Assembly: GCA_017443345.1 (NCBI GenBank)
Contig: JAFSNR010000166.1
Location: 1-34,850, forward strand
Reading direction: 5' to 3'
Length of the DNA stretch: 34,850 nucleotides
Source of the DNA: Prevotella sp.
GTDB lineage: Bacteria > Bacteroidota > Bacteroidia > Bacteroidales > Bacteroidaceae
Shown here: positions 14,043 to 23,500 of the stretch, piece after piece
Position numbering within the stretch: position 1 is the first letter of the stretch
Layout: each line of letters begins with the position of its first letter
Translations under genes and position numbers: made by a program
Notes under the pieces: generated by a model
Told to the model about the DNA's origin: nothing
What the model saw: only the letters and a program-made list of their open reading frames with translations
Database searches by the model: none

Positions 14043-15709
14043 TTGCTGCCTTTCTTTGTCTTCAGAACTTTCCACTCGCCACCATGATCTTCTCCTATGC
14101 GTTCAATTACACCCATAGCTCGAAGTTCGGTGATGTCTCGCCATATAGTTTTTAGATGGACATCCAATTTCTCAGCCATTGACTCCAGGCTTATCTGAGC
14201 ATTTTTCGCTATGAGACCAATTATTGCTTGCCGACGCTTGTTCTTCTTTTCAATGGCACGTTTGCCCTCTTTAGGTACTAATGAGACGTCAAGCTCTTCA
14301 TCTGTAAGCTCTGGGACATTTTCCTGTGACATATTCGTATTATCATGGACATTTTCTCCTCTTATCTTGGACATTTTAGAAGGATCTTGGACATTTTGTA
14401 CTTCTGTCAGTGACATTTTCACCACCTCAGTGACATTTCCTTGGACATTTTTGCCACCATCTTGGACATTTTTGCCACCATCTTGGACATTTTCGTCCTG
14501 ATAGGTAATGGAGAAGAGGAACTGAGAGCCGCTGTTGATCTCGATTTTGTAGTTGGGATAGTAAAGCGGTGCATAGCGCAGGATGTTGCGGGTGCCGGAG
14601 CCTAAATCTTCTGCCCAGTTCAGTTCGTGGAACACACGCACCAGCAGTGGGTTCTTGGTGTAGTTGCTCAGTTGCTGGATAGTCAGTTCGCCCTCAGGAA
14701 TCTCTGGAAGCAGACGCGTGGGGTTCTTTGTCACCACACGGTCTTTGAACACGTGGAAGAAGCAGGCATAGCCACTACTGAAATCTGTATGCACACAAAT
14801 ATTTCCTACAATCTCACGGAACAAGTCCCAACGCAGATTCTGGCGTTGCATGGTATTGGCAGGGAGGTAGAACTTGTCGGGCAGATAGCGCTCCACGAAG
14901 GCTCCCAACTGATCATAAACCTGTATAAGGTTCTTGCGAATGGTGCGGCGGTCATCATAGCGGCTGGGAAACTGACTCATGTCGTTGTACTGAGCGTAGG
15001 TGCACATATGGAATACGGCTTCGAAGCGGTAACGAGGCATCAGTTCCGTGATGGCATCTTCTGTGCCGAAAAGGATAAGTGCAGCGTATTTCAACTGTAG
15101 CTTATCTCCAGCCTGCTTGGCTAAATGTGCACTGAGCAACATCTCTTCATTTGTCATCTGCAACCAGGCGTGAGAGGGCTGTATCGTTGCCAGGATGTTG
15201 CGGCAATACTGAAAGGTCTTGGCATCCAGCTGTTCCATCGTCAGGCCATCCACGATGCGTTCTTCAAACAGGTGCGGATTCTTTCTTTCGAAGATGGACA
15301 ACAGCAGTTCAGGCTGGTCGGTCACATCGATGTCAGCATCATCGTTCCGGTCCCAATAGCGGCCCTTGAAACGATAGACATATTGACCGCAGGAGATGTC
15401 GAGTTGCATCACCGTCTTGCCCTCTACCTCCATGATGCGAGGCGTGAAATAGGGGCAGGGAAGAAAAAGTTCAGGATTATTGATGCAGTTGACGATGTCG
15501 GCTTTCAACTTCTCCGCTTTGTCTGGATTCACGCCGATGACGGTTCCGTCATTCTGTACGCCGACAAGGATCTGTCCGCCGGTATGGTTCAGGAAAGAAC
15601 ACACCGATTCATAAAGAGATTCCGATATCTCCTCCGTACAGGTCTTGTACTCTGTTTGAGTATCTTCGCCCTTGCGTGTCAGTGCTATAAATTTATCTAT
15701 TGCTGTCAT
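14039..15709 (-). CDS. AlbA_2 (Schlafen-type) ATP-binding transcriptional regulator
   Basis: 556 residues. Residues about 10-125 are an AlbA_2 domain (TEYKTCTEEISESLYESVCSFLN, GGQILVGVQNDGTVIGV). A helical middle leads to a GHKL-like ATP-binding region (about 300-415: REIVGNICVHTDFSSGYAC, NPLLVRVFHELNWAEDLGSGTRNILRYA). A repeat-rich linker follows (about 410-470, many NVQDGGK-like units), then a C-terminal winged helix (about 495-556: ISLESMAEKLDVHLKTIWRDITELRAMGVIERIG). Such proteins are widespread in Bacteroidales islands and are thought to be ATP-responsive DNA- or RNA-binding regulators; substrates are unknown. A TATCTTTG promoter lies about 120 bp upstream. Its stop overlaps the start of the small NAGPA-like gene. 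Confidence 0.85.
   Translation of the reverse strand: MTAIDKFIALTRKGEDTQTEYKTCTEEISESLYESVCSFLNHTGGQILVGVQNDGTVIGVNPDKAEKLKADIVNCINNPELFLPCPYFTPRIMEVEGKTVMQLDISCGQYVYRFKGRYWDRNDDADIDVTDQPELLLSIFERKNPHLFEERIVDGLTMEQLDAKTFQYCRNILATIQPSHAWLQMTNEEMLLSAHLAKQAGDKLQLKYAALILFGTEDAITELMPRYRFEAVFHMCTYAQYNDMSQFPSRYDDRRTIRKNLIQVYDQLGAFVERYLPDKFYLPANTMQRQNLRWDLFREIVGNICVHTDFSSGYACFFHVFKDRVVTKNPTRLLPEIPEGELTIQQLSNYTKNPLLVRVFHELNWAEDLGSGTRNILRYAPLYYPNYKIEINSGSQFLFSITYQDENVQDGGKNVQDGGKNVQGNVTEVVKMSLTEVQNVQDPSKMSKIRGENVHDNTNMSQENVPELTDEELDVSLVPKEGKRAIEKKNKRRQAIIGLIAKNAQISLESMAEKLDVHLKTIWRDITELRAMGVIERIGEDHGGEWKVLKTKKGSK
14312..14497. repeat. in-frame repeats of a GGACATTTT word in the AlbA_2-type gene
   Basis: The word TTGGACATTTT or a close variant (TGGACATTTT, GTGACATTTC) occurs about ten times. 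Two perfect 21-bp copies (CTTGGACATTTTTGCCACCAT) lie near 14437-14480. The unit length is a multiple of three, so copy changes keep the frame and alter only the linker, read as NVQDGGK, NVQGNV, KMSLTE and similar. Confidence 0.8.
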
Positions 15710-15826
15710 AATGTTCTAGTTGTTGTCTGAAATAGATTCACAAAATGTCAATGAGAGCAACCTCTTTCCTTTTTCGAAGTTCCTCATAGATGCATTGTGC
15801 AAACATCGCTCTTGAACTTTGTCCCC

Positions 15827-15834
15827 CAAAGATA
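15827..15834 (-). promoter_or_regulatory. -7 box for the AlbA_2-type gene
   Basis: The minus strand carries TATCTTTG, matching TAnnTTTG, about 118 bp before the start codon at 15709. No perfect TTTG lies at the ideal upstream distance, so it is a moderate candidate. The 252-bp gap 15710-15961 otherwise holds the NAGPA-like 3' remnant and nothing else I can support. Confidence 0.45.
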
Positions 15835-15885
15835 TTTTTAGTCATATGCTAAATCACTCGAATTATTGATTGTTGTCTGCATAAA

Positions 15886-15972
15886 TTATCTTTTTCTAAA
15901 CACCAACCACGGAATAATCCCCTTCCATTTCTCATGTGGATAGTCTGCGGGATTACCGACGTCATGGGCATA
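15886..15972 (-). pseudogene. 3' remnant of a second small NAGPA-like gene
   Basis: The minus strand encodes 28 residues, YAHDVGNPADYPHEKWKGII then PWLVFRKR and stop. This closely matches the end of the intact gene at 13581 (HDVGKPDDYPHEKW, IIPWLVFRK), with clear DNA identity over about 75 bp. It has no start and is fused to the end of the ATPase gene, whose stop lies inside it. A whole NAGPA-like gene evidently once followed the ATPase, as one still follows the AlbA_2-type gene. Confidence 0.8.
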
Positions 15973-17353
15973 GACCTAATACATCTTGCGGGAGCATTAC
16001 CTGCGCATTTTCACCATTCCTTGGTGGTTGCTTCAGGAACAGGACGATGTGTACGGTATGGTTTTTCTTGATGAATGGCAGATAGCGGGCTGTCTCTTCT
16101 AAGTGGGCTTTCAGTCGGGCGGCATCTTCCTCGCCAGTCCACTTGCACTCGCCAATGAGGATGTGCTTTTTGTCGAACGACTCTGCAAGAACATCTATCT
16201 CTGTCATCTTACCCTCTTTCTCATAGCCTGGAGGGAAAATCTTGCCCCACCAGCGGGAAGCCATCTTATAGGCAATGCCATCAATCATGTTGCCACTGAC
16301 ATAGTGGCGACAGAGATGCTCCCAGCAGTCACCAGCATAGCCAGGGAACTGCTCGTTGACAATCTGCATTATGGTGTCTATGCGTCCGAATTCCAGCAGA
16401 GAGCGATAGGGCGCCACAAAACGGAAATAGAACTCTGTCAGAGGATCGTCGATTCTGTAGATTCCTTTCTTGCTCGTTTTCTCATTCTCTCCGAAAGGTA
16501 TCTCCCTGCGAATGAAACCCAGTTCCCTCAGCTTGGACAGAGGTTCTGTGATGCTGGTGGCCTCCTTGCCAACCCTCGCGGCTATCTCGGAACTGCGGTG
16601 CACGCCATTGCCAATCAACGAGAGTAGTGTGGTTGTCTGTATCGTCTCGCGGAGATCATCGCGCAGCAACCTCTGTGGTTCGTCGGCCAGGATGCCTTGT
16701 GTGTCAAGGAGCATTTTCCGGATGGCCGTTTCCCTATCGACATACTCACGCCTTAGTTCCCAGTAACGGGGGATGCCACCCCATATAGCATATTCCTCGA
16801 CGGCACTCACGGCATCGCACCCTAAGGCCTCGGCTATAAAGCCCGGTGGAATCGGCTGCAGCTTGATGATCTCATCAGCCAGTCCATAAAGGGGTTCTTT
16901 CTTGTCGAGCACCAGCCCCTGCATCAGTTGCTGGGACGAGCCGCAGATAATCAGGTCAAACTTAAACGTCTTTCCATTCAGTAACTTTTGGAGAACAGAT
17001 TTCAAGGAAGGGCAGCTCTTCACCAGATAGGGGAACTCGTCGAGACAAATTTTCACGCGGCGAGTCAACTGCCTGTTCAGAGCCTCAAACAGGACCTCCC
17101 AGTCAGGATAGGTCACTTTGTCGAAGCCCTCAACGGTGAGGCTAACGGACCTTGAAAACAGGAATCGCTGATGCGACTCAGATGTCTGGTCGCACAGAAA
17201 ATACACATCCCCACGGTCAGCGTCCAGCACTTTTTTGATAAGTGTTGACTTCCCTATGCGCCGACGTCCATAGACGACAACGAACTGCGGATTCTTGCGG
17301 CCAAAGGCTTCGTTCAGCCGCTCTATATCGGCCTTTCTGTCTAAGAAATTCAT
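15962..17353 (-). CDS. DUF234-type ATP-binding protein (archaeal-ATPase-like)
   Basis: 463 residues. An N-terminal P-loop ATPase carries Walker A at 29-37 (GRRRIGKST) and Walker B at about 100-108 (VKICLDEFPYL), followed by sensor-like GSSQQLMQGL. After a winged-helix linker (about 235-285: GVHRSSEIAARVGKEATSITEPLSKL), the C-terminal part resembles DUF234 with a nuclease-like core, EIDVLAESFDKKHILIGECKW, where D, E and K match a PD-(D/E)xK arrangement. The family is widespread in Bacteroidetes and archaea without a proven role; defence-related or mobile-element functions are suspected. A strong promoter lies just upstream. Its stop codon falls within the broken NAGPA-like 3' end, so the last few residues may be altered. 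Confidence 0.85.
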   Translation of the reverse strand: MNFLDRKADIERLNEAFGRKNPQFVVVYGRRRIGKSTLIKKVLDADRGDVYFLCDQTSESHQRFLFSRSVSLTVEGFDKVTYPDWEVLFEALNRQLTRRVKICLDEFPYLVKSCPSLKSVLQKLLNGKTFKFDLIICGSSQQLMQGLVLDKKEPLYGLADEIIKLQPIPPGFIAEALGCDAVSAVEEYAIWGGIPRYWELRREYVDRETAIRKMLLDTQGILADEPQRLLRDDLRETIQTTTLLSLIGNGVHRSSEIAARVGKEATSITEPLSKLRELGFIRREIPFGENEKTSKKGIYRIDDPLTEFYFRFVAPYRSLLEFGRIDTIMQIVNEQFPGYAGDCWEHLCRHYVSGNMIDGIAYKMASRWWGKIFPPGYEKEGKMTEIDVLAESFDKKHILIGECKWTGEEDAARLKAHLEETARYLPFIKKNHTVHIVLFLKQPPRNGENAQVMLPQDVLGLCP

Positions 17354-17375
17354 ACCTATTATTAATTATCTGCGA

Positions 17376-17407
17376 CAAAGATAATCCTTTTCAAAGATAT
17401 CTCCAAA
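17376..17407 (-). promoter_or_regulatory. promoter of the DUF234-type ATPase gene
   Basis: On the minus strand TTTG (17404-17407) is followed by a 20-bp spacer and TATCTTTG (17376-17383), the ideal Bacteroidales arrangement, 22 bp before the ATG at 17353. A second TATCTTTG overlaps the spacer at 17392-17399. Confidence 0.75.
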
Positions 17408-17434
17408 TATTTTGCACTCTTTTTCTCTTCTGAG

Positions 17435-17470
17435 CTATTTTCTATGCACCGACCACGGAATAATACCGGG
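17435..17470 (-). pseudogene. shortest 3' remnant of a NAGPA-like gene
   Basis: The minus strand reads PGIIPWSVHRK and stop, matching the IIPWLVFRK end of the intact gene at 13581 and of the remnant at 15886 in both DNA and frame. Upstream sequence (17471-17580) shows no further homology. With the two other copies, it shows that this gene end has been left behind three times in 4 kb. The 227-bp gap 17354-17580 holds only this remnant and the ATPase promoter. Confidence 0.6.
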
Positions 17471-17580
17471 GTTGTTTGATTAATATTTAACTCGTCCGAA
17501 TTTTAACGGGACACTTTTCTATTTCGGTGCAAAGCGCATGATATTCGTTGATGAAAATGCTGTCTTTCTGTCCTAGCCAA

Positions 17581-20500
17581 TTATTCAAAGAAACCGAAGG
17601 CTGCTATCTGTCGCAGCATCTGGACGATGTATTCGCTGGAGGTGTCGCTCCAATGGAAACCGAGACGGTGCAGGACAGAACAGGTGTAACGGTTGTCGCG
17701 TTCGATGACAGCAGCTTTCTTTCCGTGAGTCACATCCTGATAGGCCAGCATAGCCGAGAGCAGTTTTGCCTTCTCGGGATCCTGGCCGGCAAGTTCAATG
17801 GCCTGCTGGAACTCATCAGTTTCCACAAAGCGCATCTCACGCCCTACTTTATCCATGAGGAGAAGCACATCGCCCAGAAGTTCGGTGTGGTTGTTGAAGG
17901 GTTGGAACACATTACATTCCTTAGGCGTAGAAGCAAGGAGCACCACAGCCTTGGCCGTTTCATTGATTGGCGACATCTCGGTATGCTCGTCATAGCTGTC
18001 ATAGGGACAGCAGCCCAGCGTATGGAACACCTTCAGTCGTCCCATGTAACTGTTGCTGTTGAAGTTGGCCTGGAACTCACCGTCATAGCTGCGCGGTGCC
18101 AGATTACCGACACGCATTACCTTACCACTCAGACCATGATGGGCAACGGCATCGAGCACCAGACGCTCTGCCAAGAACTTGGAGTGGATGTAACGGTTGT
18201 CGAGGAACTGGCCGAACCAGAGCTTACGCTCGTCCAACATTGGCACCTGTTCTCCGTCGTTGCGGACAATCCAGACTTCACCTACGGAGGTTGTGGAAAT
18301 ATGTACCAGCCGGGCGCCAGTCTTCAGACAGAATTCCACGCAGCGCTGAGCACCGCCGATATTCACGTCCTCAATGTCCGTTCCCTTGGAGAAGTGCTTC
18401 ACGTTGGCAGCACAGTTGAACACGGTGTCTATTGATTTACGATTTGACGATTTACAATTTACGATTTCTGTGAAATCCTGGGTCACGTCGCCATTCACCA
18501 CAAAGATGCGGCTACCGAAGAGTTCCTTAAATGACCGCTCAAAATAGTAGAACATCAAGTTCTTAAGTCGGTGCTCAGCGGAAGCCTGGTCTTTGCCTCG
18601 CACAACACACGTGATGGTTGTGGCATCGCTATCGATGAGTTCACGCAGCACGTGGATACCCAGATAGCCCGTGGCGCCTGCCAGGAGGACATGACCCAGT
18701 TGCTGACGCTCGCCTTTGAGGAACGTCTCGATATTGTTGTGCTGCAAGATGGCATCGATGCCCGAATAATCGAAGTTCTCAATCTCGGTGTCAACCTCAT
18801 TTTCCGGGGCTGCCCCACCCACAAACTGTGCCAGCAGTCGTGGCGAGGGATGATCGAATACATCACCGTATGCCACATGATGTCCGGCCTTATCGGCCTC
18901 AATAATCACCTTGGTCACCATGAGCGATGTGCCGCCCATCTCAAAGAAATTGTCAGTAGCGCCCACCTTGTCAAGCGACAAGACTCCAGCGAAGATATCA
19001 CAGAACAACGTCTCTACATCCCCTACAGGAGCCACATAATCGTGTTCCTCGACCTGTATCTGCGGTGCGGGCAGGGCGCGACGGTTCACCTTCTGGTTCT
19101 GGTTCAGTGGAATGCTGGGAATCTGCATCGTGGCAGCAGGCACCATATAAGGCGGCTTGCGGTCGCGGATGAAGGCATTCAGTGCCTGGATATCAATCTG
19201 CTGGTCGCTCACCACGTATGCCGCAATGAACTTACCGCCATTGGGATAATCGAAAGCCTGCACGGTGGCATCGCCAATGCCCGGGAACTCGCGAATGACG
19301 GATTCTACCTCCTTGAGCTCGATGCGGAAGCCACGAATCTTCACCTGCCCGTCGCGACGTCCCACAAACTGGATGTTACCGTCAGACAGATAGCGCACTA
19401 CATCGCCTGTGCGATAGCATCGCTTCCCGTTCCATTGTATATAGGTGTCGGCTGTCTTCTCCGGCAGGTTCAGGTAGCCGCGGCTCACTTGAGGACCGGA
19501 AACCAGCATCTCACCGGCGGCTCCCAATGGCAGGCGGTTCATGTCCTTATCCACAATGAAGAGTTGCAGGTTGTCCAGCGGTTTGCCGATAGGTGCATTC
19601 TGCTCGAACTCCTTCAAGGCGTAGGTGGTAGTGAAGATGGTACACTCCGTAGGACCGTAGCCATTATGCAGCTGATAGGCAGTCGGCGGCGTGAGCGGCA
19701 GAATCTTTTCACCACCGACCGAGAGGTGTCGCAGCGAGTGGTTGTCGCAGTTCATGGCAAACTGGCAGCCCACCTGTGTGGTCATGAACGAGTGCGTCAC
19801 GCCCTCCTCGTTGAAATAGGCATTCAAGTCAGGAAGGTTCAGACGGATGTCATCGCCCACAATCACAACGGCAGCACCCGATGTCAGTGCCGGATACATA
19901 TCCATCATGCAGGCATCGAAGCCGTAGCTGGCGTAGGCTGCCACCTTGTCGCCTGGTTTCAGACCATAGTAACGCTGGAACCAATGGCAGAAAGCCACGA
20001 GGTTGCGGTGCTCCAGCTGACAGCCCTTCGGATTGCCCGTAGAGCCGGAGGTATAGAGCAGGATGAAGAGATCTTCGGGTTTTATTTCGACATTTCGACA
20101 TTTCGACATTTCGATATTTCGAAGATCTTTTGTCAAGAGCACAGGGCCTTGGTACTCACTTACTTTCTCCAGCAGTGCCTCCTCGGCTATCAGCAATTTG
20201 GCGTCGGCATCCTGCATCATGAAATTCAGACGCTCTGTCGGGTAGCTGGGATCCAGCGGCTGATAAGCACAGCCGGCCTTCAGTACACCCAAGGATGCCA
20301 GCACCATCCACTCGCTACGGCCGATGAGGATGGACACGACAGGTTCGGAGTTGAGAGTTCTTGAAGGGTCAAGCGTCGCAGAGCGCCGAGCGGAGAGTTG
20401 AGAGTTGAGAGTTGACTGGATTAAGGCGGCTATGGCATCGGTCCTTTCATCCACCTCTTTATAGGTGAGTCGCACGTCATGATAGACAACAGCCAGATTA

Positions 20501-23500
20501 TCGGGCGTCTCTGCCACCTGACGGCGGAACAGCGAAATGATGGTCTGCGTGTTGTCGTAATCTACTGCTGTCTCGTTGAAAGAATCCAGCAGGGAGATGC
20601 CGGCGTTATCGGTCAACGAGATGCTGCGCAGCGGTTTGTCGGCAGCGGCAGCAAAAGCACTCACGGCATTGCTCACGCTCTGTGCCAAACTCTGCATCAT
20701 CGCCTCGCTGTACTGGCCGTTGTCGTATTCGATGGCCACGCTGGGAACATCCTCTACTTCGGTGATATAGAAGGCAATCTTGAACTTAGGCACATTCAGC
20801 TCCATCGTCTCGTCAGCCAGTACCTTCTTTCCACCTACACGGTAATCGCTCAGCACACCAATCTGGTAGGCGAACATGATGTCAGCCTTGAGACCGAAGT
20901 CAGCGGCGACACGTGCAAAGGGATAGTTCTCGTGGGCAAGGGTCTGCTCAAAGGTATCGGCACTCTCATGCAGGAACTCTTGTACACTCTGGTTATCTAT
21001 CTTGGAAGAGAGCGCAAGGGTGTTCACGAACATACCCATCGTATTGGCCACCTTCAGGTTGTTGCGGCCGTTGGAGATGGTAGTGATGCACACCTGGTCG
21101 TTACCGGAGAAACGGGCAAGACTATAGAAGACGGCACTCAGCAGTACGGCAGAAGGCTTCACGCCCTGCTGCTTGGCCAGCTGCTCAGCATCGTCCCACA
21201 CGATGGGAGCCCATACACGGCCGTTCTCGCCCTGCGGACGAGGATTGGTAAGGTCTGGTGCAAGTTCTGTCACTTCCTCCACTTCGCCCAAACGCTGCTT
21301 GAAGAACTCGGCAGCCTCGGCAAAGGCCTTACTCTGTTCAGCGGCCTTTTGCTCGGCAACGAACTGATGATAGCTACACATTTCAGGCTCAATCTCCTTA
21401 CCATCCATGAGGTCACAGATTTCGTGTATGAACAAGTCGTAGGAATAACCGTCACACACCAGGTGATGGATATCGCTATATAGATAAAGCGCTTTTTCCG
21501 TACGGATGGTGGCTAAGCGGAAGAGGCGGTCTTTGCCAAGGTTGAACGGACGTACGAAGCCGTGGCGGAAGGCGAGTGCTTCCTCTTCGCTCATGGTATA
21601 GTCTTCTACTTCTACCGGTGTCTCTCTGTCGCCCATCACCTGAACGACGCCAGTCTCGTTGGTCGTAAACTGTACGAAGAGTGCCGGATGGTTCTCCACA
21701 GCCTGCACCGCAGCCTTCTTCAGTGCTTCTACATCGGTTTCTGCAGGGAAGGTCAGGCATACGGGGGTGTTATACAGCGTGGAGGTAGGATTCTTCATGC
21801 AGTCGAAATACACGCCAGTCTGCGCATAGGCGAGCGGAGCAGACATCGGAAGGCTTGTAGTACTAGTAGCACTAGTTGTACTAGTAACACTAGCAGCTCC
21901 TCCTGAGAGGAATGCTTCCAAAATAGCATTCTCTATCGTCTGGATATTGGCACCCTTAGTGAGAAGTTGGGCATCCAGCTGTACGCCGAAACGCTTGTAA
22001 ATCTGAGTCGCCAACTTGATAGCCAAGATGGAGGTGAGGCCAACATAACGGAGGTCTGTAGTGATGCCGAAGGAGTCAGTATTCAATACTTCTGTCACTA
22101 TCTCCTTCAACTGTTGCTCAAGGATATTAAGCGGCGCAGCAGATTCTGTCTCTGTTTCTTCGGCAGCACCGAAGACTGGCTCCGGCAGCGCACGGCGGTT
22201 CACCTTTTGGTTCTGGTTCAGCGGAATGGCATCAATCTGCATCGTGGCAGCAGGCACCATATAGGGTGGCTTCTGATCCATGATGAAGCTGTTCATCGCC
22301 TTGACGTCAATCTGTTCATCGGACACAATGTATGCCGCAATGTATTTTCCGCCGGTGGGATAGTCAAAGGCCTGCACCGTGGCGTCCTTGATGCCCGGAA
22401 ACTGACGGATGACGGCTTCTACTTCCTTCAGCTCGATGCGGAAGCCGCGAATCTTCACCTGACCATCCTTACGGCCCACGAATTCGATGTCGCCGTTTTC
22501 ACGGTAGCGCACGATGTCACCCGTACGATACACGCGTTTCCCGTTCCACCCCACGAAGGCGGCAGCAGTCTTCTCTGGCTGATTCAAGTAACCTATTCCC
22601 ACCTGTGGACCGGCAATAATCAGCTCACCGGAAGCCCCCCAAGGCACCTGTTTTCCGAAACGGTTTACGATATGGAGTTCTACATGATCATTTGGCTTGC
22701 CAATGGGAATATTTGGCTCGTTCTTATCTACATAGTGGCTGCATACATAGCAGGTGGTTTCCGTTGGACCGTATGCATTGAGCAGGGCGTAGGAAGGCGG
22801 ATTCAGGCTCATGAGCTTCTCACCGCCCGTTCCAAGATATTCGAGTCCGGGAATATTGGGATAGTTGATAGCCATCTGCGTAGCCATCTGCGTGGTCATA
22901 AAGCAGTGGGTGATGCCTTCCTTGCAGATGTATTCATAGAGAGCCTCCAGATTGAACCGTATGTCATCTTGTATAATATAAATAGTAGCACCAGCCCATA
23001 CGCAGGCCCACAGGTCGTGTTGGTAGGCATCAAAGCCGTAACCGGCATAGGTGGCATAACGCGAACCGGCTTTCAGACCGGTATGCTTAACGTGGAAGTC
23101 GGTGAAGATGCGGAAGTTCTCTTCACTCAGTATCACGCCCTTTGGTGTACCCGTGGTGCCACTGGTGTAAAGCAGTACCAAGGCATCTTTTCCGTCATAG
23201 GCAGAGGCATCCTTTTTCATGAACTCCAGTCGTTCCTCAGGATAACTGCTGTCCAATGGCAGCTGGGTGAGTCCGGCCTTGGCAATGGCCAGCGGCGCCA
23301 GCACCATCTTCTCGTCGCGTGGGACGCTGAAGCCCACTACGCGTTCGCCGCAGCGGACAGTATAGGCCGGGTCGATGGTATCCGTCAGCTTATCCACCTC
23401 TGCGAAGGTGAGCCGTGTGTCGCCGGCCACCACGAAGATATCATTGGGACGCTCTGCAACATGCTGCTTGAAGCGCTCTATCAGCGTCGGCAGGCCCTCA

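Noticed and set aside
14312-14497. CRISPR or intergenic repeat array
   Set aside because: The repeats are in the middle of an open frame, are multiples of three bases and encode a linker.
15738-15845. Minus-strand frame of 35 codons starting MTKNIFGGQSSRAMFAQ
   Set aside because: A TATCTTTG promoter box for the downstream gene lies inside it, it has no recognised match, and the length is within chance.
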